DNA of 59,581 nt, taken from assembly GCA_045866275.1 (NCBI GenBank), contig BAAFRX010000014.1, forward strand, positions 1-59,581, given 5' to 3'. Below the pieces are notes generated by a model. The model was not told the origin of the DNA. It ran no database searches and was given only the letters and a program-made list of their open reading frames with translations. The stretch is from Sideroxyarcus sp045866275. GTDB taxonomy: Bacteria; Pseudomonadota; Gammaproteobacteria; Burkholderiales; Gallionellaceae. The position numbers and the translations under genes are program-made. This document shows, in pieces, positions 1 to 7,378 of this stretch (its first letter is position 1; the number at the start of each line of letters is the position of its first letter).

Positions 1-102
1 ATCCCCCGCGATCAAGGATCGAAGATTTTTACGTCATTTGCAGTAAGGTGATATGGCAAGCAGCGCGAAGATACAGTGGGAGCGCCACCGCGTAGCGGTT
101 TA

Positions 103-109
103 GTTCAAC
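103..109 (-). other. Candidate integron attI core site (GTTRRRY)
   Basis: On the minus strand these seven bases read GTTGAAC, matching the GTTRRRY core that integron integrases cut. It is the only such match in the 240 bases before the integrase start and lies about 130 bases upstream of it, pointing away from the gene as attI sites do. A cassette array, if any, would run off the left window edge. The motif is short and degenerate, so a chance match is quite possible. Confidence 0.3.
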
Positions 110-240
110 GTAAAGTAGACACCCGAAAAAATTCCATGAAAAGCACCTTCAGGGTGTATATTCTGGATTGTTTCATGTAGTGCCTTGTATTGATTGGGTG
201 TTCAAATTTGGTACACCCTAAATTTTCAGATAAATACGAC

Positions 241-1203
241 ATGACCCCATCCCCCAAATTGCTCGACCAAGTGCGCGACAAGTTGCGGGTGAAGCACTAC
301 GCGTTACGCACCGAGCAAAGCTATGTGGACTGGATTAAACGCTTTATTTACTTTCACGACAAGCGCCATCCCAAAGACATGGGGGCGCAGGATGTCGAGG
401 CCTTTCTCACTCATCTGGCTGTGGCTGGTAAGGTTTCTGCATCAACTCAAAATCAGGCCAAGAGCGCGTTGCTGTTTCTCTACCGCGAGGTGCTGGAAAT
501 TCAATTACCGTGGCTGGATAACATTACTCAAGCCAAAGCGCCGAAGAAGCTCCCTGTGGTGTTGACGGTGGCGGAGGTGCAGGCGGTATTGTCGCGCTTG
601 AGCGGTTCACATTTGTTGATTGCGTCGTTGTTGTATGGCGGCGGGATGCGTTTGATGGAAGCGGTGCGCTTGCGGGTGAAGGATGTCGAGTTTGCGCGGC
701 ACGAGATCATTGTGCGCGAGGGCAAAGGTTCCAAGGATCGGGTGACGATGTTGCCGGAGGCCGTAACTGCCTCGCTTAAAGCACATTTGCTTAAGGTGAA
801 GGCCTTGCATGAAGAAGATTTGGCGCAGGGTTATGGCGAAGTGTATTTGCCGTTTGCGCTGGATAAGAAATATCCCAATGCGGGCCGCGAGTGGGGCTGG
901 CAATATGTTTTTCCATCGAAGAATCTGTCGGTCGATCCGCGCTCGGGCAAGACGCGCCGCCATCATCTGGATGAGAAAGGGGTGCAGCGCGCGGTGAAGC
1001 AGGCCGTGCGCGATGCCGGATTGACCAAGCCCGCCACGCCGCACACTTTCCGCCATTCGTTTGCCACGCATCTGCTGCAATCGGGCTATGACATCCGCAC
1101 CGTGCAAGAGCTACTGGGGCACTCCGATGTTTCCACTACCATGATCTACACCCATGTGCTGAACAAAGGCGGCAAGGGTGTGGTGAGTCCGCTGGATCGC
1201 TGA
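241..1203 (+). CDS. intI: Integron integrase (IntI-type tyrosine recombinase)
   Basis: A 320-residue site-specific recombinase that would insert and excise gene cassettes at attI and attC sites. The N-terminal SAM-like DNA-binding domain covers about residues 5-90 and the catalytic domain 105-315. The catalytic residues are all present: Arg137, His268, Arg271, His294 and Tyr303 (in MIYTHV). The extra patch that separates IntI from XerC/D is visible around residues 210-240 (KYPNAGREWGWQYVFPS), and the tail THVLNKGGKGVVSPLDR is typical of IntI. The ATG at 241 was preferred over an upstream TTG at 190 because family homology begins there, although no strong ribosome-binding site is seen. The stop codon overlaps the next gene start (TGATG), an odd link to an ABC transporter. 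Confidence 0.93.
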   Translation: MTPSPKLLDQVRDKLRVKHYALRTEQSYVDWIKRFIYFHDKRHPKDMGAQDVEAFLTHLAVAGKVSASTQNQAKSALLFLYREVLEIQLPWLDNITQAKAPKKLPVVLTVAEVQAVLSRLSGSHLLIASLLYGGGMRLMEAVRLRVKDVEFARHEIIVREGKGSKDRVTMLPEAVTASLKAHLLKVKALHEEDLAQGYGEVYLPFALDKKYPNAGREWGWQYVFPSKNLSVDPRSGKTRRHHLDEKGVQRAVKQAVRDAGLTKPATPHTFRHSFATHLLQSGYDIRTVQELLGHSDVSTTMIYTHVLNKGGKGVVSPLDR

Positions 1204-2180
1204 TGCTCGCTTACCTTGTCCGCCGCATCCTCTACGCCATTCCCATCCTGATCGGGGTGAACCTGCTCACCTTCGCGTTGTTCTTTGTGGTGAATACGCC
1301 GGACGATATGGCGCGCATGCAGCTCGGGGTGAAGCGGGTGACGCCGGAGGCCATCGAGAAATGGAAACAGCAGCGCGGCTACGACAAGCCGCTGTTCATC
1401 AATGCCGCAGCCGCCGGTGCAGAAAAAATGACTGGCACGATCTTCTGGCAGAAGTCGGCCAGCATGTTCGTGTTCGATTTCGGTTATTCGGATGATGGGC
1501 GCAGCATTTCGCGCGAGATCGTCACGCGCATGGGGCCGAGCCTGGCGATTGCCTTGCCGACCTTTCTGATCGGGCTCGTGGTGTATGTCAGCTTCGCTTT
1601 GCTGATGACGCTGTTTCGCGCCACGGTGCTGGATTGGGCGGGGGTGGCGCTGTGCGTGTTGCTGATGTCCATCTCCGGCCTGTTCTACATCATCGGCGGG
1701 CAGTTCGTGGTGAGCAAGCTGTGGCACCTGGTACCCATTTCAGGTTATGCGGGCGGGGCGGACAGCTTCAAGTTTGTGGTGTTGCCCATCGTCATCGGCG
1801 TGGTCGGCGGGGTGGGTTCCAGCAGTCGCTGGTATCGCACCATCTTCCTGGAAGAGATCGGCAAGGATTACGTACGCACCGCGCGCGCCAAAGGCTTGTC
1901 TGAACTGCGCGTGCTGTTCACGCATGTGCTGAAGAACGCGATGATCCCCATTTTGACCGGCGTGGTGGTGGTCATTCCGCTGCTGTTCATGGGGAGCTTG
2001 TTGACGGAATCGTTCTTCGGCATCCCCGGTCTGGGCAGCTACACCATCGATGCCATCAACGCGCAGGATTTTTCCGTGGTGCGGGCGATGGTGTTTTTGG
2101 GGTCGGTGTTGTACATCGCGGGGCTGATTCTGACCGATGTGTCCTACACGGTGGTTGATCCGAGGGTGAGGCTGCAATGA
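1203..2180 (+). CDS. ABC transporter permease, DppB/OppB/YejB type
   Basis: A 325-residue inner-membrane permease of a peptide- or opine-type ABC importer. It starts with the usual family N-terminus (LVRRILYAIPILIGVNLLTF), has about six membrane segments, and carries the cytoplasmic EAA-type loop near residues 220-240 (ARAKGLSELRVLFTHVLKNA) that contacts the ATPase. The long first periplasmic loop resembles YejB. Its ATG overlaps the integrase stop and only a weak ribosome-binding site precedes it, so translation may be coupled to the integrase. No substrate-binding protein or ATPase gene is seen in the window; they may lie to the left or elsewhere. The substrate cannot be told. Confidence 0.88.
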   Translation: MLAYLVRRILYAIPILIGVNLLTFALFFVVNTPDDMARMQLGVKRVTPEAIEKWKQQRGYDKPLFINAAAAGAEKMTGTIFWQKSASMFVFDFGYSDDGRSISREIVTRMGPSLAIALPTFLIGLVVYVSFALLMTLFRATVLDWAGVALCVLLMSISGLFYIIGGQFVVSKLWHLVPISGYAGGADSFKFVVLPIVIGVVGGVGSSSRWYRTIFLEEIGKDYVRTARAKGLSELRVLFTHVLKNAMIPILTGVVVVIPLLFMGSLLTESFFGIPGLGSYTIDAINAQDFSVVRAMVFLGSVLYIAGLILTDVSYTVVDPRVRLQ

Positions 2181-2206
2181 AGGCGCCGGTATTTCTGGTT
2201 GTAGTG

Positions 2207-2273
2207 GTGGGTCGGGTTTCAACCCGACAGGGGGCTACAGGCATCCACTGTGTCGGGTTGAAACCCGACCCAC
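2207..2273. repeat. Inverted repeat, GTGGGTCGGGTT family (copy 1)
   Basis: Two perfect 23-base inverted arms, 2207-2229 and 2251-2273, flank a 21-base loop between the two permease genes. The left arm recurs exactly at 29107-29129, and related arms occur near 3724-3829 and 52558-52660. In the transcript it would form a strong hairpin between the permease reading frames. It looks like a REP- or MITE-type dispersed repeat. Confidence 0.85.
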
Positions 2274-2289
2274 AAAGGGGGCGACCCGC

Positions 2290-3828
2290 ATGAATTTCAC
2301 CCCCGTCATCCTGTGGAGCGATGCGCTGGTGTTCCTGCTGCTGGCGGCGGGGATTGCCGGCGCTTTGTATATCCGCCGGCACGCGCATTTGCTGCTGCCG
2401 TGGCGGCGTGTGGCGCAAAGCAATGTGGCGCTGGTGGCGCTGCTGGTGCTGACGCTGTTCTTTGCCGTTGGCCTGCTCGATACACTGCATTTCCGGGTGG
2501 CATTGCCGCAAGCCAATGGCGGTGAAAAGGTGTATTCGCCCGAGGTGTTGAGTGTGTTCGACAAGCTGGCCGAGCCGCTGCGCACGCAGACGGAGAAGAC
2601 CTATTCCGCACCGTTTGCCTTGACCTTATATGCGAAGGAAAGCGTGACCGATGCGCAAGGCAACGTCGTGCGGGACTACCCGAGACTGCAATATGGCGGG
2701 GCGCATCTGGCCGATGAGGCGCAGCGCGCTGTGGATGTGGTGACGCGGGCGGTGGTTGGTGGTGCATGGGGAATTATTTTTGGAATGCTGCTTTTGGGGA
2801 TTTCGTCATTCCGGCGTAGGCCGGAATCCAGCGGGGTGAACAAAAATGCATTTCTGAATGACTGGATTCCGGCCTACGCCGGAATGACGGTGTTTAAAGG
2901 ACGGCTAGCTGTTGTGATCGCGCTGCTGTTGGTTAGCGCCCTCATCGGCGCTATCGCCAACCTGGCCACCGTCTATCACGTGTTTGGCACCGACAAAGTC
3001 GGGCAGGATGTGCTCTATCTTGCGCTCAAAAGCATCCGCACCGGCCTCGTCATCGGCACGGTGACCACGCTGGTGACGCTGCCGCTCGCGCTGTTCCTCG
3101 GCGTGGCGGCGGGCTATTTCCGCGGCTGGGTGGACGATGTGATCCAGTACCTTTACACCGTGTTGAGTTCGATCCCCAGCGTGTTGCTGATCGCGGCGGC
3201 GGTGCTCATGATGCAGGTGACGATTGATACCCATCCCGAATGGTTCCCCACCACTGCGGCGCGCGCCGACATGCGGTTGGTGGCGCTGTGTTTCATTCTC
3301 GGGGTGACAAGCTGGACCGGACTGTGCCGCCTGTTGCGCGGCGAAACGCTGAAACTACGCGAGATGGAATACATCCAGGCGGCGCAAGCCTTTGGCGTGT
3401 CGTCCATGCGCATCCTCACCCGCCACATCATGCCGAATGTGATGCACATCATCCTGATCGCGCTGGTGATGGATTTCTCCGCGCTGGTGCTGGCCGAGGC
3501 GGTCTTGTCCTACGTGGGCGTGGGCGTGGACCCTTCGATGATCTCCTTCGGCACCATGATCAACGGCGCGCGCCTGGAGATGGGGCGCGAGCCGATGGTG
3601 TGGTGGGCGTTGGCCGCCGCATTCGGCTTCATGCTGGCGCTGGTGCTGGCGGCAAATCTGTTTGCCGATGCGGTGCGCGATGCGTTCGATCCGCGCTTGA
3701 GTCGCGGTACTTTGCAGGCGACTGCGTCGGACTTAAGTCCGACCCACAGGGTGCGGCGAGATTTGCGGGTCGGGTTTCACCACAAGGGTGCAAGAACCCC
3801 TGCGGGGCAACCCGGCTTGTCGGACTGA
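2290..3828 (+). CDS. ABC transporter permease, DppC/OppC/YejE type, with repeat-derived insertions
   Basis: The second permease subunit, 512 residues, partner of the preceding gene. The C-terminal half is a normal BPD-permease domain with the EAA loop (IQAAQAFGVSSMRILTRHIM) and a long N-terminal periplasmic region as in YejE. Two parts are foreign. About residues 172-200 (reading FRRRPESS to WIPAYAGMT) are translated from a perfect inverted repeat at 2804-2889. The last 35 or so residues after DAFDPRLSRG come from a second repeat family and replace or extend the usual end. The frame stays open throughout, but whether the protein still works is unclear. The stop lies one base from the stop of the opposing nitroreductase gene. 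Confidence 0.85.
   Translation: MNFTPVILWSDALVFLLLAAGIAGALYIRRHAHLLLPWRRVAQSNVALVALLVLTLFFAVGLLDTLHFRVALPQANGGEKVYSPEVLSVFDKLAEPLRTQTEKTYSAPFALTLYAKESVTDAQGNVVRDYPRLQYGGAHLADEAQRAVDVVTRAVVGGAWGIIFGMLLLGISSFRRRPESSGVNKNAFLNDWIPAYAGMTVFKGRLAVVIALLLVSALIGAIANLATVYHVFGTDKVGQDVLYLALKSIRTGLVIGTVTTLVTLPLALFLGVAAGYFRGWVDDVIQYLYTVLSSIPSVLLIAAAVLMMQVTIDTHPEWFPTTAARADMRLVALCFILGVTSWTGLCRLLRGETLKLREMEYIQAAQAFGVSSMRILTRHIMPNVMHIILIALVMDFSALVLAEAVLSYVGVGVDPSMISFGTMINGARLEMGREPMVWWALAAAFGFMLALVLAANLFADAVRDAFDPRLSRGTLQATASDLSPTHRVRRDLRVGFHHKGARTPAGQPGLSD
2804..2889. repeat. Perfect 28-bp inverted repeat inside the permease gene (WIPAYAGMT family, copy 1)
   Basis: Arms 2804-2831 and 2862-2889 are exact reverse complements, starting CGTCATTCCGGCGTAGG, with a 30-base spacer. 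A degenerate full copy lies at 27801-27915 and a single arm at 29479-29506. The element reads through in frame. Confidence 0.9.
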
Positions 3829-3829
3829 C
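3724..3829. repeat. GTGGGTCGGGTT-family repeat (copy 2), overlapping the end of a gene
   Basis: Contains the palindrome GTCGGACTTAAGTCCGAC followed by CCAC, then GGGTCGGGTTTCACC and a segment (GTGCAAGAACCCCTGCGGGG) that also occurs in similar form at 52558-52660. It encodes the last 30 or more residues and the stop codon of the upstream permease. Confidence 0.75.
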
Positions 3830-4426
3830 CTATACAACCCGGCAGGCTTCGTCGAAGCTTAAACGCGGATTGCGCGGATAGACGCCTTTGGGGTCGCCGT
3901 AGCCGAGGTTGCACAGGAAGTTCGATTTCACCTGCGTTCCGGCGAAGAACAATTCATCCACCTTTGCATTGTCGAAACCAGACATCGGGCCGCAATCCAG
4001 GCCGAGCGCGCGTGCGGCAAGAATCAGATAGGCGCCTTGCAGGGTGCCATTGCGGAAGGCGTTGGTGAAGGCGGTTTGCTCGTCCTTGTTGAACCAACTC
4101 GCGGCATCCGGTGCATTCGGGAACAGCTTGCCCAGTTGGTCATAGAAGTGCAGGTCGTAGCCGATGATCGCGGTGACCGGGGCGGCCAGGGTTTTGGCGC
4201 GGTTGCCTTCCATCAGCGCGGGCAGCAGTTTTTCCTTGGCCGCCTGCGACTGCACAAACACGATGCGCGCCGGGCTGTTGTTGGCTGAAGTCGGCGCCAT
4301 GCGCAGCAGTTCATACAACCGGTGCAGAAAAGCCTCCGGCACGGGTTTTTCCTGCCAGGCGTTGTGGGTATGGGCTTCGAGAAAGAGTTGATTCAGTGCT
4401 TCCGGGGTTAGCGGGGTGTGCGGCAT
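3830..4426 (-). CDS. Nitroreductase family protein, RutE/HadB-like
   Basis: A 198-residue FMN-dependent NAD(P)H oxidoreductase. The family fingerprint is clear: an FMN-phosphate-binding region LLRMAPTSANNSPARIVFV near residues 36-54, FRNGTLQGAYLILAARALGLDCGPMSGFD in the middle, and NFLCNLGYGD near the end. It is closest in pattern to RutE, which reduces malonic semialdehyde to 3-hydroxypropionate in uracil breakdown, but no other rut gene is present, so the substrate is open. The start at 4426 has a good GGAGG site just upstream. It is divergent from the tusE-like operon and may share its control region. Confidence 0.85.
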   Translation of the reverse strand: MPHTPLTPEALNQLFLEAHTHNAWQEKPVPEAFLHRLYELLRMAPTSANNSPARIVFVQSQAAKEKLLPALMEGNRAKTLAAPVTAIIGYDLHFYDQLGKLFPNAPDAASWFNKDEQTAFTNAFRNGTLQGAYLILAARALGLDCGPMSGFDNAKVDELFFAGTQVKSNFLCNLGYGDPKGVYPRNPRLSFDEACRVV

Positions 4427-4481
4427 GTTTTCCTCCGATGGATGGGTGGCGGTGGGGGTGTCGCAATTCTCCCCCATCTGG

Positions 4482-4506
4482 GTAGTTGACTATAACACTC
4501 AAGTAA
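4482..4506 (+). promoter_or_regulatory. Candidate IscR type 1 binding site
   Basis: The 25-base stretch contains GTAGTTGACT, four A/T/C bases, then CACTCAAGTAA. Compared with the E. coli type 1 IscR consensus as I remember it, about 22 of 25 positions agree. It overlaps the probable -35 of the tusE-bolA-grxD operon, the same layout as the iscR promoter of E. coli. The downstream genes traffic iron-sulfur clusters, which fits IscR control. No binding data; inference from pattern. Confidence 0.55.
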
Positions 4507-4514
4507 GGTTGAAT
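4486..4514 (+). promoter_or_regulatory. Probable sigma-70 promoter for tusE-bolA-grxD
   Basis: TTGACT at 4486-4491, a 17-base spacer, and TTGAAT at 4509-4514. Transcription would begin near 4521, giving a leader of about 28 bases. The -35 lies within the candidate IscR site. Confidence 0.5.
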
Positions 4515-4548
4515 GCGCACACTTTATCAACCGTGTGAGGTATTGAAC

Positions 4549-4842
4549 ATGCAAATCCCAAAGCGTGACGGTGACGGTTATCTCGTCGACATGAGCGAAT
4601 GGACCGAAGAGATTGGCCGTGCCATGGCGGCCGCCGACGGCTATGAATTGAACGACAAGAAGTGGCAACAGATTCTCAAGGCGCGCGAGTATTTCGAGGA
4701 ATACGCCTCGGTGCCGCCGATCCGCAAGTTCGCCAAGTACATCGAGGAAGACCAGAAGGATGTGTTCGAGCTGTGGATGACCGGCCCGATGAAGCCGATC
4801 ACCAAATACGGCGGCATGCCAAAGCCGACCGGTTGCGTGTGA
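4549..4842 (+). CDS. TusE/DsrC-family sulfur-carrier protein
   Basis: A 97-residue member of the DsrC/TusE/DsvC family, which carry sulfur as a persulfide on a C-terminal arm. The family core is plain (GYLVDMSEWTEEIGRAMA, then VPPIRKFAKYI) and the conserved penultimate cysteine is Cys96 in PKPTGCV. The second arm cysteine of true DsrC, eleven residues earlier, is a threonine, so this is the single-cysteine TusE or regulatory type and not the DsrC that works with sulfite reductase. The ATG at 4549 is preceded by GAGG. It is followed at 10 bases by bolA, so sulfur relay and iron-sulfur trafficking appear to be co-transcribed. Confidence 0.85.
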   Translation: MQIPKRDGDGYLVDMSEWTEEIGRAMAAADGYELNDKKWQQILKAREYFEEYASVPPIRKFAKYIEEDQKDVFELWMTGPMKPITKYGGMPKPTGCV

Positions 4843-4852
4843 AATCCGAACG

Positions 4853-5092
4853 ATGAAGACGACCCCGCAAAATGTCGCGGATTTCATCCGCGAAGGCTTG
4901 CCATGCGAACACATCCACGTCGAGGGCGATGGCCGCCATTTCGAGGCGGTGATCGTGAGCAGCCAATTCGAGGGCAAGGGCATGTTGCAGCAGCACAAGC
5001 TGGTGTATCAGGTGCTGGGCAACCGGATGGAAAGAATCCATGCCTTGTCGATGAAAACCATGACGCCCGCACAGTGGGCCAACCAACAGTAA
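4853..5092 (+). CDS. BolA/IbaG family protein
   Basis: A 79-residue small alpha/beta protein of the BolA family. It has the helix-turn-helix-like segment and the conserved histidine in KLVYQVLG context (QQHKLVYQ, residues 46-53). BolA proteins bind monothiol glutaredoxins through a shared 2Fe-2S cluster; the next gene is exactly such a glutaredoxin, 15 bases downstream. It is shorter than E. coli BolA and closer in length to IbaG. The role in Fe-S cluster delivery is inferred from family and neighbours. Confidence 0.85.
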   Translation: MKTTPQNVADFIREGLPCEHIHVEGDGRHFEAVIVSSQFEGKGMLQQHKLVYQVLGNRMERIHALSMKTMTPAQWANQQ

Positions 5093-5107
5093 ACAACGGA
5101 GAAGAAG

Positions 5108-5446
5108 ATGGACGAAAAAGAAATCGCGCTGGCACAGATCCGCAAGACGGTTACGGAAAATCCGGTGGTGCTGTACATGAAAGGCACGCCGCAATTCCCG
5201 CAATGCGGTTTTTCCGGGCGCGCGGCGCAAGTGCTGAAAGCGTGCGGCGTGAAAAACTACGTTGCGGTGAACGTGCTGGAAGATGCGGGCGCCTGGAACT
5301 ATCTGCCGGCCTATGCCGATTTCCCCACGTTCCCGCAGTGCTACATCAACGGCGAGCTGATCGGCGGCTCCGACATCATGATCGCCATGTACGAACAGGG
5401 TGAGCTGCAGAAGCTGATCGAGCAGGCCACCGCGACCGCACACTAA
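5108..5446 (+). CDS. grxD: Monothiol glutaredoxin Grx4 (CGFS type)
   Basis: A 112-residue Grx4/GrxD protein. The active-site motif CGFS is at residues 33-36 within MKGTPQFPQCGFSG, and the later FPTFPQCYINGELIGGSDI segment holds the cis-proline and glutathione-binding residues. Such proteins bind a 2Fe-2S cluster with glutathione and pass it to acceptors, often with BolA, which is encoded immediately upstream. A good AGAAG ribosome site precedes the ATG. The stop is only eight bases from the stop of the convergent yaeQ gene. Confidence 0.93.
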   Translation: MDEKEIALAQIRKTVTENPVVLYMKGTPQFPQCGFSGRAAQVLKACGVKNYVAVNVLEDAGAWNYLPAYADFPTFPQCYINGELIGGSDIMIAMYEQGELQKLIEQATATAH

Positions 5447-5454
5447 ATCGGGCG

Positions 5455-5991
5455 TCAGCGCAGTTTCTGCCGCTCGATCTCCACGCTGGTCACCCCGTTG
5501 CTCACCCACACCTGGCCATCCTGAATCGTGCATTGCAGCTTCATGCTGCGCTGTGCCAGCTTGGCCAGGTCGCGGGTGCTTTCCGGCGGCAGGTTGATGA
5601 CGGTGAGGTTCTGCTGACGCTCGAACTGTGAACGGTTCTGGGCGAACCACATCTCGGCGACGCGCCCGCCGTAGCAATACACCACCACTTGTCTGGCGCG
5701 TCCGCAGGCTTTGCGGACCAGTTTCTCGTCGGGAAGCCCGACATCGATCCACAACTCGATGGCACCGGTCAGATCTTTTTGCCACACATCCGCTTCGTCG
5801 TCGGCGGTCATGCCTTGCCCGAATTCCAGATGCTCGTGCGCATGCAGGGCGAATGCCAGCAGGCGCACCATCATGCGTTCATCGGTCTCCGACGGATGCC
5901 GCGCCAGCGTCAGGGTATGGTCCTGATAATAATGCCGCTCCATATCCGCGATCTGCAGATGGGCCTTGCAGACGGTTGCCTTGATTGCCAT
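5455..5991 (-). CDS. yaeQ: YaeQ family protein
   Basis: A 178-residue YaeQ protein, a family with a PD-(D/E)xK-like fold and no firm biochemical role; E. coli YaeQ was once linked to suppression of rfaH defects. Family hallmarks are MAIKATVCKAHLQIADMERH at the start, RHPSETDERMMVRLLAFALHA, and ELWIDVGLPDEKLVRKACGRA. The start at 5991 was chosen over one 39 bases further out because family homology begins there and a GAGA site precedes it. Confidence 0.9.
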   Translation of the reverse strand: MAIKATVCKAHLQIADMERHYYQDHTLTLARHPSETDERMMVRLLAFALHAHEHLEFGQGMTADDEADVWQKDLTGAIELWIDVGLPDEKLVRKACGRARQVVVYCYGGRVAEMWFAQNRSQFERQQNLTVINLPPESTRDLAKLAQRSMKLQCTIQDGQVWVSNGVTSVEIERQKLR

Positions 5992-6084
5992 CAGTTTCTC
6001 TCGTGCACAGGTTGAGTATCGGTACGACATGAATCATCATGCCCGCCTTGCGAGTTTATCCGCTTTCAGGGTTCCGACTTCGTC

Positions 6085-7374
6085 ATGTTGAACAGCCAAC
6101 CATCCCGCCGGTTCCTCCAACTGCGCTGGACCGCCTTTATCATCGTCGGTCTGGCCTATGTGCTGTCCTTCTTCCATCGCTTCGCGCCGGCGGCGATCTC
6201 AAGCGATCTGCAACTGGCGTTCAATACCACGGGCGCCTCGCTTGGCGGACTTGCTGCGACCTATTTTTACGTCTATACCGTGATGCAGATTCCCACCGGC
6301 GTGCTGGCCGACACGCTGGGGCCGCGCCGCGTGGTGGCGATCGGCGGCGTCATCGCCGGCATCGGTTCGGTGCTGTTCGGACTGGCGGACACGCTCGCCG
6401 TGGCATCGATCGGGCGACTGCTGGTCGGACTGGGCGTCTCGGTCTCGTTCATCTGCATGCTCAAACTCAATGCGGTCTGGTTCCATGACCGCCACTTTGC
6501 CACCGCGACCGGCGCCACCATTTTGCTGGGCAACCTGGGCTCGGTGCTCGCTGCGGCACCGCTGGCGTGGGCGCTGGGTTTCGTTTCCTGGCGTACCGTG
6601 TTCGTCATCGCGGGAGCGCTCTCGCTCGTGCTGGCGGGTTTGGCGTGGGGGTGGGTGCGCGATCATCCGGGCGAGGCCGGTCTGCCCAGTCTGCGCGAAC
6701 TCGACGGGAAAGCCTCGCACCCGAAGCATGCGGGGCATTGGTACGACGGATTGCTGATCGTGCTGAAGAATCGCATGACCTGGCCGGGACTGTGGGTGAA
6801 TATGGGGCTGGCGGGTTCGCTGTTCGCGTTCGGCGGATTGTGGGCGGTGCCGTTCCTGCGCGATGTGTACGGCATGGACCGCGCTGCCGCCACCGATCAC
6901 ACCACCTGGCTGTTGGCCGGTTTCGCCATCGGCGCGTTCTTCATCGGCACCCTGTCGGATCGGCTTGGGCGGCGCAAGCCCGTGATGTTCGCCGGGGCGC
7001 TCACGTATTGCCTGTGCTGGCTGCCGCTGTTGTTCGGCGTGCCGCTGGGGGCGTTGGCGGGCTACGTGTTGTTCTTCGTGATGGGCTTGGCCGCGCCGAG
7101 TTTTACGTTGAGCTGGTCCTGCGCCAAAGAAGTGAATCCGCCCGCACTGTCCGGCATGGCGACCAGCGTGGTCAACGTCGGCGCCTTTCTTGGCACCGCG
7201 ATCATGCAGCCGCTGGTCGGCTGGGCCATCGATCGCGCCCATGCGGGGAGTGTGTCGCCGCTGGGCCTGGCGGACTATCAGGCCGGCATCGCCATCATGC
7301 TGGGTTTTTCGCTCATGAGCCTGATTGCCATCGCGTTCATCCGCGAGACGTATTGCAAATATAGCAATGCCTGA
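6085..7374 (+). CDS. MFS transporter
   Basis: A 429-residue major facilitator with twelve predicted membrane segments. The MFS loop 2-3 motif is visible as GVLADTLGPRRVVAIGG (about residues 71-87), with a weaker repeat GTLSDRLGRRKPVMF in the second half (about 288-302). An Arg/His-containing first helix (VLSFFHRFAPAAIS) resembles carriers of organic anions and sugar acids, but the substrate cannot be told. It ends four bases before the stop of the convergent rsuA-type gene. No clear ribosome site precedes the ATG at 6085. Confidence 0.82.
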   Translation: MLNSQPSRRFLQLRWTAFIIVGLAYVLSFFHRFAPAAISSDLQLAFNTTGASLGGLAATYFYVYTVMQIPTGVLADTLGPRRVVAIGGVIAGIGSVLFGLADTLAVASIGRLLVGLGVSVSFICMLKLNAVWFHDRHFATATGATILLGNLGSVLAAAPLAWALGFVSWRTVFVIAGALSLVLAGLAWGWVRDHPGEAGLPSLRELDGKASHPKHAGHWYDGLLIVLKNRMTWPGLWVNMGLAGSLFAFGGLWAVPFLRDVYGMDRAAATDHTTWLLAGFAIGAFFIGTLSDRLGRRKPVMFAGALTYCLCWLPLLFGVPLGALAGYVLFFVMGLAAPSFTLSWSCAKEVNPPALSGMATSVVNVGAFLGTAIMQPLVGWAIDRAHAGSVSPLGLADYQAGIAIMLGFSLMSLIAIAFIRETYCKYSNA

Positions 7375-7378
7375 TGTT

